Assembly: GCA_030652245.1 (NCBI GenBank)
Contig: JAUSBB010000207.1
Span: 1-49,590, forward strand
DNA: 49,590 nt
DNA from: Rhodocyclaceae bacterium
Lineage (GTDB): Bacteria; Pseudomonadota; Gammaproteobacteria; Burkholderiales; Rhodocyclaceae
Direction: 5' to 3'
The notes below the pieces were generated by a model. That model had not been told where the DNA came from. It saw only the letters and a list, made by a program, of their open reading frames with translations, and searched no databases. Numbering within the stretch: position 1 is the stretch's first letter; each line of letters opens with the position of its first letter. This document shows positions 16,681 through 27,362 of the stretch, in pieces. A program made the position numbers and the translations under genes.

Positions 16681-18591
16681 ATGATTCCTGAACTCGGGCA
16701 TGTCGCCCTAATCGTCGCTCTGCAACTCGCCTTGCTGCAAGGCATCCTCGGTCTGGTCGGCGCTTCCCGCGACAATGCGGCGTGGCGCGCGATGGCGCGC
16801 GGTGCTGCCGGCGGCCAGTTGCTTTTCGTCCTGCTGGGCTTCCTCGCCCTGATCTGGTCTTTCCTGATCAACGATTTTTCCGTGATGAATGTCGCCGATC
16901 ACTCGTCGCGCTTCCTCCCGGTGGAATACCGCATCACGGCGGCCTGGGGCTCGCACGAAGGCTCCTTCCTGCTGTGGACGCTGCTGATGGCGGGGTGGAC
17001 GCTTGCCGTCGTCATTCTTGGCCGCAAACTGCCGGCCGACCTGCATGCCCGCGTGATCGGCATCATGGGGCTGCTGAGCTTCTTCTTTCTCGCCTACCTT
17101 CTATTCACCTCCAACCCCTTCATGCGCCTGCATCCGCCGCCGGCGAACGGCAGCGACCTCAATCCGCTGCTGCAGGACCCGGGCATGATCATCCACCCGC
17201 CGTTGCTCTACATGGGCTATGTCGGCTTCTCGGTGGCCTTTGCCTTTGCCATCGCCGCACTGATTTCCGGCAAGCTCGATGCAGCCTGGGCGCGCTGGGT
17301 GCGCCCGTGGACCCTGATGGCGTGGGTGTTCCTGACACTGGGCATCATGATCGGCTCCTGGTGGGCCTATTACGAGCTGGGCTGGGGCGGTTGGTGGTTC
17401 TGGGATCCGAGCGAGAACGCTTCGCTGATGCCCTGGCTGGCCGGCACGGCGCTGTTGCACTCGCTGGTGGTTACCGAACGGCGCGGCGCGCTGCGGGTTT
17501 GGACCGTCTTCCTCGCGCTTGTCGTCTTCGCGCTCTCCCTGGTCGGCACTTTTCTGGTGCGCTCGGGCGTGCTGTCCTCGGTGCATGCCTTCGCGCTCGA
17601 TCCGTTGCGCGGCCTCTTCATCCTGGTCTTCCTCTGCATCCTGATCGGCGGTTCGCTGGTGCTTTTCGCCAAGCGCGCCGGCGCGGTCAAGGTCGCCGGT
17701 GACTTTGGCATGATTTCGCGCGAAACGGCCTTGCTGACCGGCAACGTCCTGCTGCTGGCGGCCTTGGCCACCGTGCTGCTGGGCACGCTTTATCCGCTGA
17801 TCCTCGATGCCTTCGGCCTCGGCAAGATCTCCGTCGGCCCGCCGTATTTCAATGCCGTGTTCGTGCCGATGATGGTGCCGGTGCTGTTGTTGCTCGGCAT
17901 CGCGCCGTGGATGCGCTGGGGTCGGGAGAGCCTGCCGGAACTGCTGCGGCGCGTGCGCTGGCAGGCGCTAGCCGCCGTGCTGATCGGCATCGCGTTGCCC
18001 TTTTTGTTCGAAGTCTGGCGCTGGCAGGCGGCCCTCGGATTGGTGCTCGCCGCCTGGATGATCCTGACCACGATCAGCGGTCTGATCGCTCGTCGCCAGT
18101 CAGATGGCGGATTGCCGCTCGCCGCCTACGGCATGGGCTGCGCCCACGTCGGCCTAGCCATCGGCATCATCGGCATGGGCCTGGTGTCGGCCTATCAGAG
18201 TGAGAAGACCGTCGCCATGCAGCCCGGCGACAGCGCCAGTCTCGGTCAGTACGAGTTCGTCTTCCGCGGCGCGGAAGAGGTACCGGCTGCCAACTATTCG
18301 GCGATGCGCGGAACGATCGAGTTGAAACGACAGGGCCAGGCGGTTGCCACGCTGTTGCCGGAGAAGCGCATCTATCGCAGCGCGCAGATGACGATGACCG
18401 AGGCTGCAATTCGCTACGGTTTTGTCGGCGATGTCTATGTCGCCATGGGCGAGCCGCTGGCGGGCGGCACTTGGAGCATGCAGTTGTATCTGAAGCCCTT
18501 CGTCGGCTGGTTATGGGGCGGGGCGATACTGATGGCGCTGGGCGGCCTGTTGGCGGCCCTGGGTTTGCGTAGCAAGGGAGTACGGGAATGA
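16681..18591 (+). CDS. Second CcmF-family haem lyase (NrfE-like)
   Basis: 636 aa, full-length CcmF homologue starting MIPELGHVALIVALQLA. The WWD domain is canonical, WGGWWFWDPSENASLMPW, and the other family blocks are present (AAWGSHEGSFLLWTLL, PPLLYMGYVGFSVAFAFA, GKISVGPPYFNAVFVP). It clearly resembles the main CcmF at 6013. Its place directly after a CXXCK-containing octahaem enzyme, and its 4-nt overlap with a CcmI-like TPR gene, match NrfE of the NrfEFG lyase that attaches haem to the CXXCK site of NrfA. The dedicated role is inferred from context. No convincing Shine-Dalgarno sequence precedes the ATG. Confidence 0.88.
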   Translation: MIPELGHVALIVALQLALLQGILGLVGASRDNAAWRAMARGAAGGQLLFVLLGFLALIWSFLINDFSVMNVADHSSRFLPVEYRITAAWGSHEGSFLLWTLLMAGWTLAVVILGRKLPADLHARVIGIMGLLSFFFLAYLLFTSNPFMRLHPPPANGSDLNPLLQDPGMIIHPPLLYMGYVGFSVAFAFAIAALISGKLDAAWARWVRPWTLMAWVFLTLGIMIGSWWAYYELGWGGWWFWDPSENASLMPWLAGTALLHSLVVTERRGALRVWTVFLALVVFALSLVGTFLVRSGVLSSVHAFALDPLRGLFILVFLCILIGGSLVLFAKRAGAVKVAGDFGMISRETALLTGNVLLLAALATVLLGTLYPLILDAFGLGKISVGPPYFNAVFVPMMVPVLLLLGIAPWMRWGRESLPELLRRVRWQALAAVLIGIALPFLFEVWRWQAALGLVLAAWMILTTISGLIARRQSDGGLPLAAYGMGCAHVGLAIGIIGMGLVSAYQSEKTVAMQPGDSASLGQYEFVFRGAEEVPAANYSAMRGTIELKRQGQAVATLLPEKRIYRSAQMTMTEAAIRYGFVGDVYVAMGEPLAGGTWSMQLYLKPFVGWLWGGAILMALGGLLAALGLRSKGVRE

Positions 18592-19310
18592 GTCTGTGGA
18601 TCGGGGTGGGGTGTTTCGTCGTCGTCGCGCTGGTGTTCCTGCTGGTTCCGCTCTGGCGGCAAAAGTCGGCGCTGGCGGGACGGCATGATGCGCGACGCTG
18701 GCCGACGATGGGCTTGCTCGGGGCGCTTCCCGCACTAACCGTCGGGCTTTACATCTATCTCGGCGCCCCGGGCATTCTCAAGGAGCAGGCGCTGACCCAG
18801 GCCCAATCGAATTACGATGTCGATGGCATGGTCAAGGCGCTGGAGGACAAGCTGAAAGCGACGCCCAACGATCCTGATGGCTGGTATGCGCTCGGTCGCG
18901 CCTACATCGCGTTCTCGCGCTATGCGGATGCCGAGGAGGCATTGCGCAAGGCGACAACGCAGGCGCCGCAGGACGCGCGGATCATCGCCCAGTATGCCGA
19001 AGCGATGGCCCTCAAGCAGGGCAGCCTCGACGGGCGGCCGCTGGAGCTGATCCAGGCGGCCCTGGAAATCAGCTATGAGGAGGAAAAGGCGCTGGAATTG
19101 GCCGGCCTCGCCGCATTCCAGAAGGAGAACTGGGCCGAAGCGCTGCATTACTGGCGGCGTCTGCTGAAGCTGTTGCCGAAAGTGACGGAACATCACGAGG
19201 CCATCGCCCAAGCCGTCCTGACCGCGGAAAGAAAGCTGGACATCCGTCTCGGCGGCACGGGCGTGCCGCTACCGCCGCCGCCCGCCGAACCGAAGAAGGC
19301 GCCGCACTGA
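18588..19310 (+). CDS. CcmI/NrfG-like TPR protein
   Basis: 240 aa. Two N-terminal membrane helices (about 4-23 and 39-59) are separated by only a short basic loop, unlike the long zipper-containing loop of CcmI. A periplasmic TPR region follows (about 75-220: GWYALGRAYIAFSRYADAEEAL, AQYAEAMALKQG, LAGLAAFQKENWAEAL). It ends in a Pro-rich tail. This matches NrfG or a short CcmI: the apocytochrome-binding partner of a CcmF-type lyase. Translationally coupled to ccmF2. Residues about 25-32, in the loop after the first helix, are encoded by an inverted copy of the 23-bp repeat. Confidence 0.82.
   Translation: MSLWIGVGCFVVVALVFLLVPLWRQKSALAGRHDARRWPTMGLLGALPALTVGLYIYLGAPGILKEQALTQAQSNYDVDGMVKALEDKLKATPNDPDGWYALGRAYIAFSRYADAEEALRKATTQAPQDARIIAQYAEAMALKQGSLDGRPLELIQAALEISYEEEKALELAGLAAFQKENWAEALHYWRRLLKLLPKVTEHHEAIAQAVLTAERKLDIRLGGTGVPLPPPPAEPKKAPH
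18662..18684 (-). repeat. 23-bp dispersed repeat, copy 2 (inverted)
   Basis: Reverse complement of GCCGTCC, C, GCCAGCGCCGACTTT, the only copy found on the - strand. It lies inside the NrfG-like gene and is translated as part of KSALAGR. Confidence 0.85.
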
Positions 19311-19350
19311 CGGATTGTCATCGTTATCCTTTCTCTCAGGATTCCCGCCC

Positions 19351-19950
19351 ATGTCCCCCACCCTGCGTATCCTCGCGCTCGCACTCCCGCTTGCCATGCT
19401 GCCCGCCTATGGCCAGGCCGAGTCCTCGCCCTACGTGGCGCTCGACGCCAAGGGAAATAAGACCGTGCCGAAGGCCGGCGCCCGTCCCCATCCCTGCGTG
19501 CTCGATACCGCCACCGGCCTGGTCTGGGAAGTCAAGACCGACGACAACGGTCCGGGCGACAAGGACTGGAGCTACACCTGGTACGACAAGAAGAAACACG
19601 ACGAAGGCTTCCCTGTCGGCTACCCCGACGGCGGACACTGCACCCACAAGGGCAGTTGCGATACCGCGGGCTATGTCGTCGCCACCAACAAGCGCCGGCT
19701 GTGCGGCTTCAGCGACTGGCGGCTGCCGAGCGCGGAAGAGCTCGAAGGTCTGCTGCGTCCCGACCTGCCGAAGAAGATCGACGAGCGATTTTTCCCGAAC
19801 TCCCTCGCTGATTATTACTGGAGCGGCGCCTACGTCGCCCTCGATGTGGGCGGTGCGATGTTCGTGAGCTTCGAGCATGGCATGCCCCTCGCGGGCAACA
19901 GCGCCGCCGCCGCCGCGGTGCGCCTGGTGCGCGGCCCGGTCAAACCCTGA
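19351..19950 (+). CDS. Secreted DUF1566 (Lcl C-terminal domain) protein
   Basis: 199 aa with a signal peptide (ILALALPLAMLPAYGQA) and one DUF1566-type domain: DTATGLVWEVK near the start, the hallmark CGFSDWRLPSAEELEGLL in the middle and YYWSGAYVA near the end. DUF1566/Lcl domains occur in secreted or surface proteins and have no assigned enzymatic role. Four cysteines follow the signal peptide (HPC, GHC, GSC, RRLC), enough for two disulfides. I start at ATG 19351, 40 bp after the NrfG-like gene, so cotranscription with the haem-lyase pair is likely; why it is there is unknown. Confidence 0.8.
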   Translation: MSPTLRILALALPLAMLPAYGQAESSPYVALDAKGNKTVPKAGARPHPCVLDTATGLVWEVKTDDNGPGDKDWSYTWYDKKKHDEGFPVGYPDGGHCTHKGSCDTAGYVVATNKRRLCGFSDWRLPSAEELEGLLRPDLPKKIDERFFPNSLADYYWSGAYVALDVGGAMFVSFEHGMPLAGNSAAAAAVRLVRGPVKP

Positions 19951-19960
19951 CCGGGCTTTG
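19934..19960 (+). terminator. Terminator after the DUF1566 gene
   Basis: GCCCGGTCA (19934-19942), loop AACCC, TGACCGGGC (19948-19956), then TTTG. Perfect 9-bp stem overlapping the stop codon TGA; short T tract. The remaining bases to 20058 show no gene. Confidence 0.7.
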
Positions 19961-20058
19961 AGACCGATCTAGCCCACCCGGCCGAATCAGCGTGCTGGTG
20001 CGACCGGGAAACGCGAGACGTTAAGACCCCCCCGGGAGGAGGGCGAAGGGGGCGGGCA

Positions 20059-22262
<2,204 letters not shown>

Positions 22263-22282
22263 GTTTGTCCGGTTGGCCTAAA

Positions 22283-22555
22283 TTACGTGGCAGAAACGGC
22301 AACTGGGACGATGCTTACATATCTCCGCTCTTTGGCGCCCTTGACCAGAAATTGCACGGTGCCGGTGATTTTCGCGAAAAGTGTATGGTCCTTGCCGATG
22401 CCGACGTTGTCGCCCGGATGGAACTGCGTGCCGCGCTGGCGCACGATGATATTGCCCGCCGGAACCAGTTGTCCGCCGTAACGCTTGACGCCCAGTCGCT
22501 TGGATTCCGAATCGCGGCCGTTCCTGGAACTGCCGCCTGCTTTTTTATGTGCCAT
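22283..22555 (-). CDS. rpmA: 50S ribosomal protein L27
   Basis: 90 aa beginning [20 protein letters not shown], the universal L27 opening, then [16 protein letters not shown] and [14 protein letters not shown]. The N-terminal arm reaches toward the peptidyl-transferase centre. AGGAGCACACC lies before the ATG. Cotranscribed with rplU, 30 bp downstream of it. Confidence 0.97.
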   Translation of the reverse strand: MAHKKAGGSSRNGRDSESKRLGVKRYGGQLVPAGNIIVRQRGTQFHPGDNVGIGKDHTLFAKITGTVQFLVKGAKERRYVSIVPVAVSAT

Positions 22556-22585
22556 GGTGTGCTCCTAATCTGGAATCAGGCGGGG

Positions 22586-22897
22586 TTAGATGCTGAATGC
22601 GCCGATTTCAAGTTCGGTATAGTTCTGCCGGTGCCCTTGATGTTTCTGGTAATGCTTGCGCCGCCGCATCTTGAAAATGTTGATCTTGGGATGGCGGCCT
22701 TGTGAAATGACCTTGGCAGTGATCGTTACGCCGGACAACATGGGGGTACCGATTTTTACGGTATCGCCAGCGCCGACCATCAACACTTGATCCAGGGAAA
22801 TTTCAGTGCCCACATCTGCCGGTATCTGTTCTACTTTGATTTTTTCGCCAGCGGTAACACGATACTGTTTTCCGCCGGTTTTTATGACCGCATACAT
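22586..22897 (-). CDS. rplU: 50S ribosomal protein L21
   Basis: 103 aa starting [14 protein letters not shown], with [21 protein letters not shown] near the end, typical L21. I start at the ATG at 22897, preceded by TTGGAGTCCAAC; the longer ORF-track start at 22960 runs into the promoter. First gene of the rplU-rpmA unit. Confidence 0.97.
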   Translation of the reverse strand: MYAVIKTGGKQYRVTAGEKIKVEQIPADVGTEISLDQVLMVGAGDTVKIGTPMLSGVTITAKVISQGRHPKINIFKMRRRKHYQKHQGHRQNYTELEIGAFSI

Positions 22898-22931
22898 GTT
22901 GGACTCCAAAAATAGTTCTAAAGAACCCGCT

Positions 22932-22960
22932 ATGATAATGGCCAAGCCCCGCCAGGTCAA
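22932..22960 (-). promoter_or_regulatory. Predicted sigma70 promoter of rplU-rpmA
   Basis: On the - strand TTGACC (22960-22955) and TATCAT (22937-22932) are spaced by exactly 17 bp, giving a leader of about 30 nt before the rplU ATG. Good match to the housekeeping consensus. Confidence 0.7.
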
Positions 22961-22976
22961 TAAGGATGATTATTCA

Positions 22977-23005
22977 TTGACTCGCGCCAGCCGGGTGCCT
23001 ACCAT
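22977..23005 (+). promoter_or_regulatory. Predicted sigma70 promoter of ispB
   Basis: TTGACT (22977-22982), 17-bp spacer, TACCAT (23000-23005). The start site would be about 20 bp before the ispB GTG. Back to back with the rplU promoter. Confidence 0.55.
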
Positions 23006-23032
23006 CGCCCTCCCGCTTCTGGATGTTCTGCC

Positions 23033-24001
23033 GTGAATCTTTCCGCCATTTATTCCCTGATCGCCAGCGACATGCAGGCCGTGGACGCTGTCATCCGTGA
23101 GCGCCTGTATTCCGATGTGCCCCTGGTCCGGCAGGTTGCCGAATACATCATCGCGGGCGGCGGCAAGCGCATGCGCCCGGCGTTGCTGTTGTTGTCGTCC
23201 GGCGCGGTGGCTTATCCGGGGCGCCAACATCTTGAACTGGCCGCCGTGGTCGAGTTCATCCATACCGCCACGCTGTTGCACGACGACGTCGTCGATGAAT
23301 CGGCCCTGCGCCGCGGCCGGGATACGGCCAACACCGAATTCGGCAACGCCGCCAGCGTTCTGGTGGGTGATTTCCTGTATTCGCGCGCCTTCCAGATGAT
23401 GGTCGGCGTGGGCAGCATGCGCGTCATGCAGGTGCTGGCCGATGCCACCAACATCATCGCCGAGGGCGAAGTGCTGCAATTGATGAATTGCCACAACGCG
23501 GCTATCGACGTCGAGGATTATCTGCGCGTGGTGCGTTACAAGACCGCCAAGTTGTTCGAAGCCGCCGCGCGGCTGGGCGCCATTCTGGGCAATTCCTCGC
23601 CCGCCATCGAGGCGGGCCTGGCGGATTATGGGATGCACCTGGGAACGGCCTTCCAGATTGTCGATGACGTGCTGGATTACTCGGGTGAAGAAGGCGAGAT
23701 CGGCAAGCACTTGGGCGATGATCTGGCCGAGGGCAAGCCAACCCTGCCGTTGATCCATGTCATGCGGCATGGACAACCCGCCCAGTCCGAACTGGTGAAG
23801 AATGCCCTGGAGCAGGGCGGGCGCGCGGCTTTTCCGGAAATCATCCAGGCGGTGCAGGCCACCGGCGCCCTCGATGTGGCCATGGACGTGGCGCAGGGCG
23901 AGGCGGAGCGGGCCAAACAGGCATTGATCGTGTTGCCGGACACGCAATATCGGGAGGCTCTGATACAATTAGCCTCCTTTGCAATCACGCGACGTCATTG
24001 A
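23033..24001 (+). CDS. ispB: Polyprenyl diphosphate synthase (octaprenyl type)
   Basis: 322 aa trans-prenyltransferase that makes the ubiquinone side chain from IPP and an allylic starter. The two aspartate-rich motifs are present: LLHDDVVDES with RRG just after (FARM, about residues 82-92), and FQIVDDVLDYSG (SARM, about 210). GGGKRMRPALLLLS is the conserved N-terminal block. The start is a GTG at 23033 with a weak GGAT site. Divergent from rplU, a common arrangement. Exact chain length cannot be read from the sequence. Confidence 0.93.
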   Translation: MNLSAIYSLIASDMQAVDAVIRERLYSDVPLVRQVAEYIIAGGGKRMRPALLLLSSGAVAYPGRQHLELAAVVEFIHTATLLHDDVVDESALRRGRDTANTEFGNAASVLVGDFLYSRAFQMMVGVGSMRVMQVLADATNIIAEGEVLQLMNCHNAAIDVEDYLRVVRYKTAKLFEAAARLGAILGNSSPAIEAGLADYGMHLGTAFQIVDDVLDYSGEEGEIGKHLGDDLAEGKPTLPLIHVMRHGQPAQSELVKNALEQGGRAAFPEIIQAVQATGALDVAMDVAQGEAERAKQALIVLPDTQYREALIQLASFAITRRH

Positions 24002-24025
24002 GCCGTGGGGGCAATGTAACGAGTT

Positions 24026-24102
<77 letters not shown>

Positions 24103-24126
24103 GCAAATTGGAAGCAAAGGGCAGAC

Positions 24127-24357
24127 GTGTTGAAGGTAATCCTGCTGATCCTGGCTATCTTGCTGGTCTACTGGCTCTTTTGGGGCCAGCGGAAGAAAAA
24201 TTCCACAGATGGTTCGGCCGACAAAAGCGCCCCGGCGAGTCCCGAGAAAATGGTGATTTGCGCGCACTGCCAGTTGCATGTGCCGGAGAGCGAGTGTGTG
24301 ACGGCCGAGGGGCGTCATTACTGCTGCGATGAGCACGCCCGGCTTGGCCAATCCTGA
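24127..24357 (+). CDS. PP0621 family protein
   Basis: 76 aa with one N-terminal membrane helix (VILLILAILLVYWLFW) and a small C-terminal cytoplasmic or periplasmic knob. The knob has four metal-ligand-like cysteines: CAHCQLHVPESEC and YCCDEHA. This is the layout I recall for the PP0621 family, of unknown function, often next to pilS. Start is GTG at 24127 (a TTG follows immediately). It overlaps the start of the kinase gene by 29 nt. Confidence 0.75.
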   Translation: MLKVILLILAILLVYWLFWGQRKKNSTDGSADKSAPASPEKMVICAHCQLHVPESECVTAEGRHYCCDEHARLGQS

Positions 24358-26008
24358 CGCTGCCGACCCGGTTTCCCCGCGCGCCGAACTGCCAGGCACG
24401 GCAGATTCGCAGAACGAATCGTTCTGGCGCCCCCTTGAATATTTCGCCTATTACCGACTGATCGTTGCCGGCATTTTCCTTGCGGCGACGGTGTTCACGC
24501 AGGAATGGCTGCATGTCGGGGCGCAGGATCCCCGGTTGTTTTTCTGGACCAGCGCGGTCTATCTGCTGTTCGCGATCGCCCATCTGGTGACGCTGGCGCA
24601 GTGGCGTCAGGCGTTCAACCTGCAACTCAATGTGCAGGTGCTCGGCGATATCTTTTTCCTGACCCTGCTGGTGTTCGCCAGCGGTGGCGGGAAAAGCGGG
24701 ATTTCGATGTTGCTGCTGGTGGTGCTGGCTGGCGCCGGCCTGGTCGGCCAGGGGCGCATGGTTTTATTCTATGCCGCCGTGGCAACCCTGTCCTTGTTGC
24801 TCGAACAATCCTATCGCGTGCTGGCCTATCAAGGGGCTGTCGAGGATTTTTTGCGCACCGGGCTGACCAGCATCGGATTTTTCGGTTCGGCGATCACCGC
24901 CCGCCTGCTGGCGCTGCGGGTGGTCGCCAACGAGGCGCTGGCCCGGAAGCGCGGCATCGATCTGGCCGACCAACTGCGCATCAACGAGCAGGTGATTCGC
25001 GACATGCAGGATGGCGTGCTGGTGATCGATGCCGCCGGCCGGGTGCGTCAATCGAATCCTCAGGCCGCCCAACTACTGGGGCTTGACGCCCCGATCAATG
25101 CGTTAAGCCAGCCTGGCGCCGTCCTGCCAGCGCCGACTTTGGCGGCCTGTGCGCCGGCCCTGGCGCGGGAGTTTCTCATTCGGCGCCTGCGTGGTATCGA
25201 GTCAGAAACGGTGATCCAGGCGCCGCATAGCGGGCGCACCCTGCGCGCCCGTTTTTTGCCGCCGGGGGCGGGAGGCAATGCGCTGATCTATCTGGAAGAT
25301 GTCGGGCGCCAGCAACAAAAGGCGCAGCAGATGAAGCTGGCGGCATTGGGCCGCCTGACGGCCAACATGGCGCACGAGATTCGCAACCCGCTGGCCGCGA
25401 TCAGCCATGCCGCGGAACTGCTGGCCGAAGAGCCGCCGAGCCCGGGGACGGAGCGCCTGACGCGCATCATTGGCGATAACACGCAACGGCTCAACCGGCT
25501 GGTGGCGGAAACCATGGAGCTGGGGCGCCGTGATCGCGTCAGCCTGGAACTGATCGACATGGCAAGTTTCATGCACCAGTTGCGGGAAGAGTTGGCGCTC
25601 CAGGATGCAACCAGCATTGCGCGGATCGACGTCGAACTGCCCGAAAAGTTTTCGCTGTGTTTCGATCGGGGACATCTGCATCGGGTGCTGGCCAACCTGT
25701 TGAGCAACGCCTTGCGCCACGCCAGCGCCGCGCCGGGAGCGGTGCGGATCGTCGGGGAGCAGGGCAGGTTCCCCAATCGCTCCAGCCTGCACGTCATGGA
25801 TGACGGGCAGGGCATTGACGAGGCGGCGCGCATCCAGGTATTCGAGCCGTTCTACACCACCAGCGTCGCCGGCACGGGCTTGGGACTCTACATCGCTCGC
25901 GAATTGTGCGAGGCCAACGGAGCGCGTCTTTCCCTGCTCGAAAATTCACCCGGCGCGCATTTCTGCCTATCATGCATGGCGACGTGTCCGGAGAAGCCAG
26001 GTGACTAA
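24329..26008 (+). CDS. pilS: Membrane sensor histidine kinase PilS
   Basis: 559 aa. About six membrane helices (45-190), a PAS-like domain (about 215-320: VIRDMQDGVLVIDAAGRVRQSNPQA), the dimerisation/phosphoacceptor box NMAHEIRNPLAAISHA, and a C-terminal ATPase with NALRHAS, DDGQGID and GTGLGLYIA. Partner of PilR in control of type IV pilin transcription in relatives. The PAS region includes GAVLPAPTL, encoded by a copy of the 23-bp repeat in what looks like a loop. The start overlaps the PP0621-type gene and lacks a clear Shine-Dalgarno sequence. Confidence 0.9.
   Translation: MSTPGLANPDAADPVSPRAELPGTADSQNESFWRPLEYFAYYRLIVAGIFLAATVFTQEWLHVGAQDPRLFFWTSAVYLLFAIAHLVTLAQWRQAFNLQLNVQVLGDIFFLTLLVFASGGGKSGISMLLLVVLAGAGLVGQGRMVLFYAAVATLSLLLEQSYRVLAYQGAVEDFLRTGLTSIGFFGSAITARLLALRVVANEALARKRGIDLADQLRINEQVIRDMQDGVLVIDAAGRVRQSNPQAAQLLGLDAPINALSQPGAVLPAPTLAACAPALAREFLIRRLRGIESETVIQAPHSGRTLRARFLPPGAGGNALIYLEDVGRQQQKAQQMKLAALGRLTANMAHEIRNPLAAISHAAELLAEEPPSPGTERLTRIIGDNTQRLNRLVAETMELGRRDRVSLELIDMASFMHQLREELALQDATSIARIDVELPEKFSLCFDRGHLHRVLANLLSNALRHASAAPGAVRIVGEQGRFPNRSSLHVMDDGQGIDEAARIQVFEPFYTTSVAGTGLGLYIARELCEANGARLSLLENSPGAHFCLSCMATCPEKPGD
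25118..25140 (+). repeat. 23-bp dispersed repeat, copy 3 (inside pilS)
   Basis: GCCGTCC, variable base T, GCCAGCGCCGACTTT. Encodes AVLPAPTL in PilS. A CTGGC/GCCAG short hairpin can form across its 5' half. Confidence 0.85.
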
Positions 26009-27362
26009 TGCAGAAGTAAACAACAGCATGCGGGTGCTCGTCGTCGACGACGAAGCGGACATCCGGGAACTGCTGGATATGACATTGGCGCGGATGGGCC
26101 TGAGTTGCGACTGCGCCGCCAGCGTGGCGGAAGCGCGGCAGTATCTGCTGGACAACACTTACCGGCTCTGCCTGACCGACATGCGCATGCCGGACGGCGA
26201 CGGGCTGGAGCTGGTGCGGCATATCGAAGCCGCGCACCCCGCCTTGCCGGTGGCGGTGATCACGGCGCATGGCAGTACCGAGAATGCCGTTGCCGCGCTC
26301 AAGGCCGGCGCCTTTGATTATCTGTCGAAGCCGGTTTCCCTGGCGCAATTGCGCACCCTCGTGAAATCGGCGCTGGCCCTGCCCGAAACCAAAACCGCCG
26401 GTGCGCCGCAGGGTCAAGAACTGCTGGGTTCATCGCTCCCCATGACCCAGGTGCGCGCACTGATTGGCAAGGTGGCGCGCAGCGAAGCGCCGGTTTACAT
26501 CTCCGGAGAATCAGGCAGCGGCAAGGAACTGGCGGCACGCCTGATCCATCGTCAAAGCGTGCGCGGCGACCGGCCGTTCGTCGCCGTGAACTGCGGCGCG
26601 ATTCCGGAAAACCTGATGGAAAGCGAGTTTTTCGGTTATCGCAAGGGGGCGTTTACCGGCGCCGAAACCGAGCGCGAGGGCTTTTTCCAGGCCGCCGACA
26701 ACGGCACGCTATTTCTTGACGAGGTCGCCGACCTGCCCCTGGCGATGCAGGTCAAGCTGTTGCGCGCCATCCAGGAAAAGCAGGTGCGCCGGGTCGGCGC
26801 GACGGCCGAGGAACCGGTCAATGTGCGCATCATTTGCGCCACGCACCAGAATCTGCGCCAATTGGTGGATGAAAACAAATTCCGCCCGGACCTGTTTTTC
26901 CGCATCAATGTGATCGAGATTCGCATGCCGTCGCTGCGGGAGTGCAGCGACGATGTGCCAGATCTGGCGCGCCGCATCCTGGATCGGCTGGCCGCCGCCA
27001 GCCATTTGGTCGCGCCGGCCATCACCCCGCGCGCGCTGGCGACGCTGCGGGACTATGCTTTTCCTGGCAATGTACGCGAACTGGAAAACATTCTGGAGCG
27101 CGCGCTGGCGCTGCACGCCAATGGCACCATCGATGTGGCTGACCTGCAATTGCAGCCGCGGAAAGCCTCCGCTTCCGATACGGCGGAGTTAGGCGGCCGG
27201 CCCTTGCAGGATTACCTTGATGAGCAGGAACGCAAGGCCATCCTCGATGCACTGCAAAAGACGCGCTTCAACCGCACCGCGGCGGCGCGCATGCTTGGCG
27301 TGAGTTTTCGTTCGTTGCGCTATCGCATGGAACGGCTGAGTCTCAATGACGCTGCCGGTTGA
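26001..27362 (+). CDS. pilR: Sigma54-dependent response regulator PilR
   Basis: 453 aa NtrC-type activator. Receiver domain with VLVVDDEAD and LTDMRMPDGDG (phosphoacceptor Asp about 59); AAA+ domain with Walker A GESGSGKE, the sigma54-contact GAFTGA, and GTLFLDEVADLP; C-terminal Fis-type helix-turn-helix (ALQKTRFNRTAAARMLGVSFRSLRYRMERL). The GTG at 26001 has GGAGAAG upstream and overlaps the end of pilS; ATG 26028 is the alternative. The ORF-track start at 25800 is inside pilS and is rejected. Expected to act with RpoN on pilin genes, which are not in this window. Confidence 0.92.
   Translation: MTNAEVNNSMRVLVVDDEADIRELLDMTLARMGLSCDCAASVAEARQYLLDNTYRLCLTDMRMPDGDGLELVRHIEAAHPALPVAVITAHGSTENAVAALKAGAFDYLSKPVSLAQLRTLVKSALALPETKTAGAPQGQELLGSSLPMTQVRALIGKVARSEAPVYISGESGSGKELAARLIHRQSVRGDRPFVAVNCGAIPENLMESEFFGYRKGAFTGAETEREGFFQAADNGTLFLDEVADLPLAMQVKLLRAIQEKQVRRVGATAEEPVNVRIICATHQNLRQLVDENKFRPDLFFRINVIEIRMPSLRECSDDVPDLARRILDRLAAASHLVAPAITPRALATLRDYAFPGNVRELENILERALALHANGTIDVADLQLQPRKASASDTAELGGRPLQDYLDEQERKAILDALQKTRFNRTAAARMLGVSFRSLRYRMERLSLNDAAG

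Noticed and set aside
19951-20058. C/G-run region after proB as a terminator
   Set aside because: Runs of C and G are present, but no convincing stem with a T tract could be drawn on the - strand.
26361-26385. Partial inverse match to the 23-bp repeat in pilR (AAATCGGCGCTGGC)
   Set aside because: Differs in the GTC and GGGAC parts; ordinary coding sequence.
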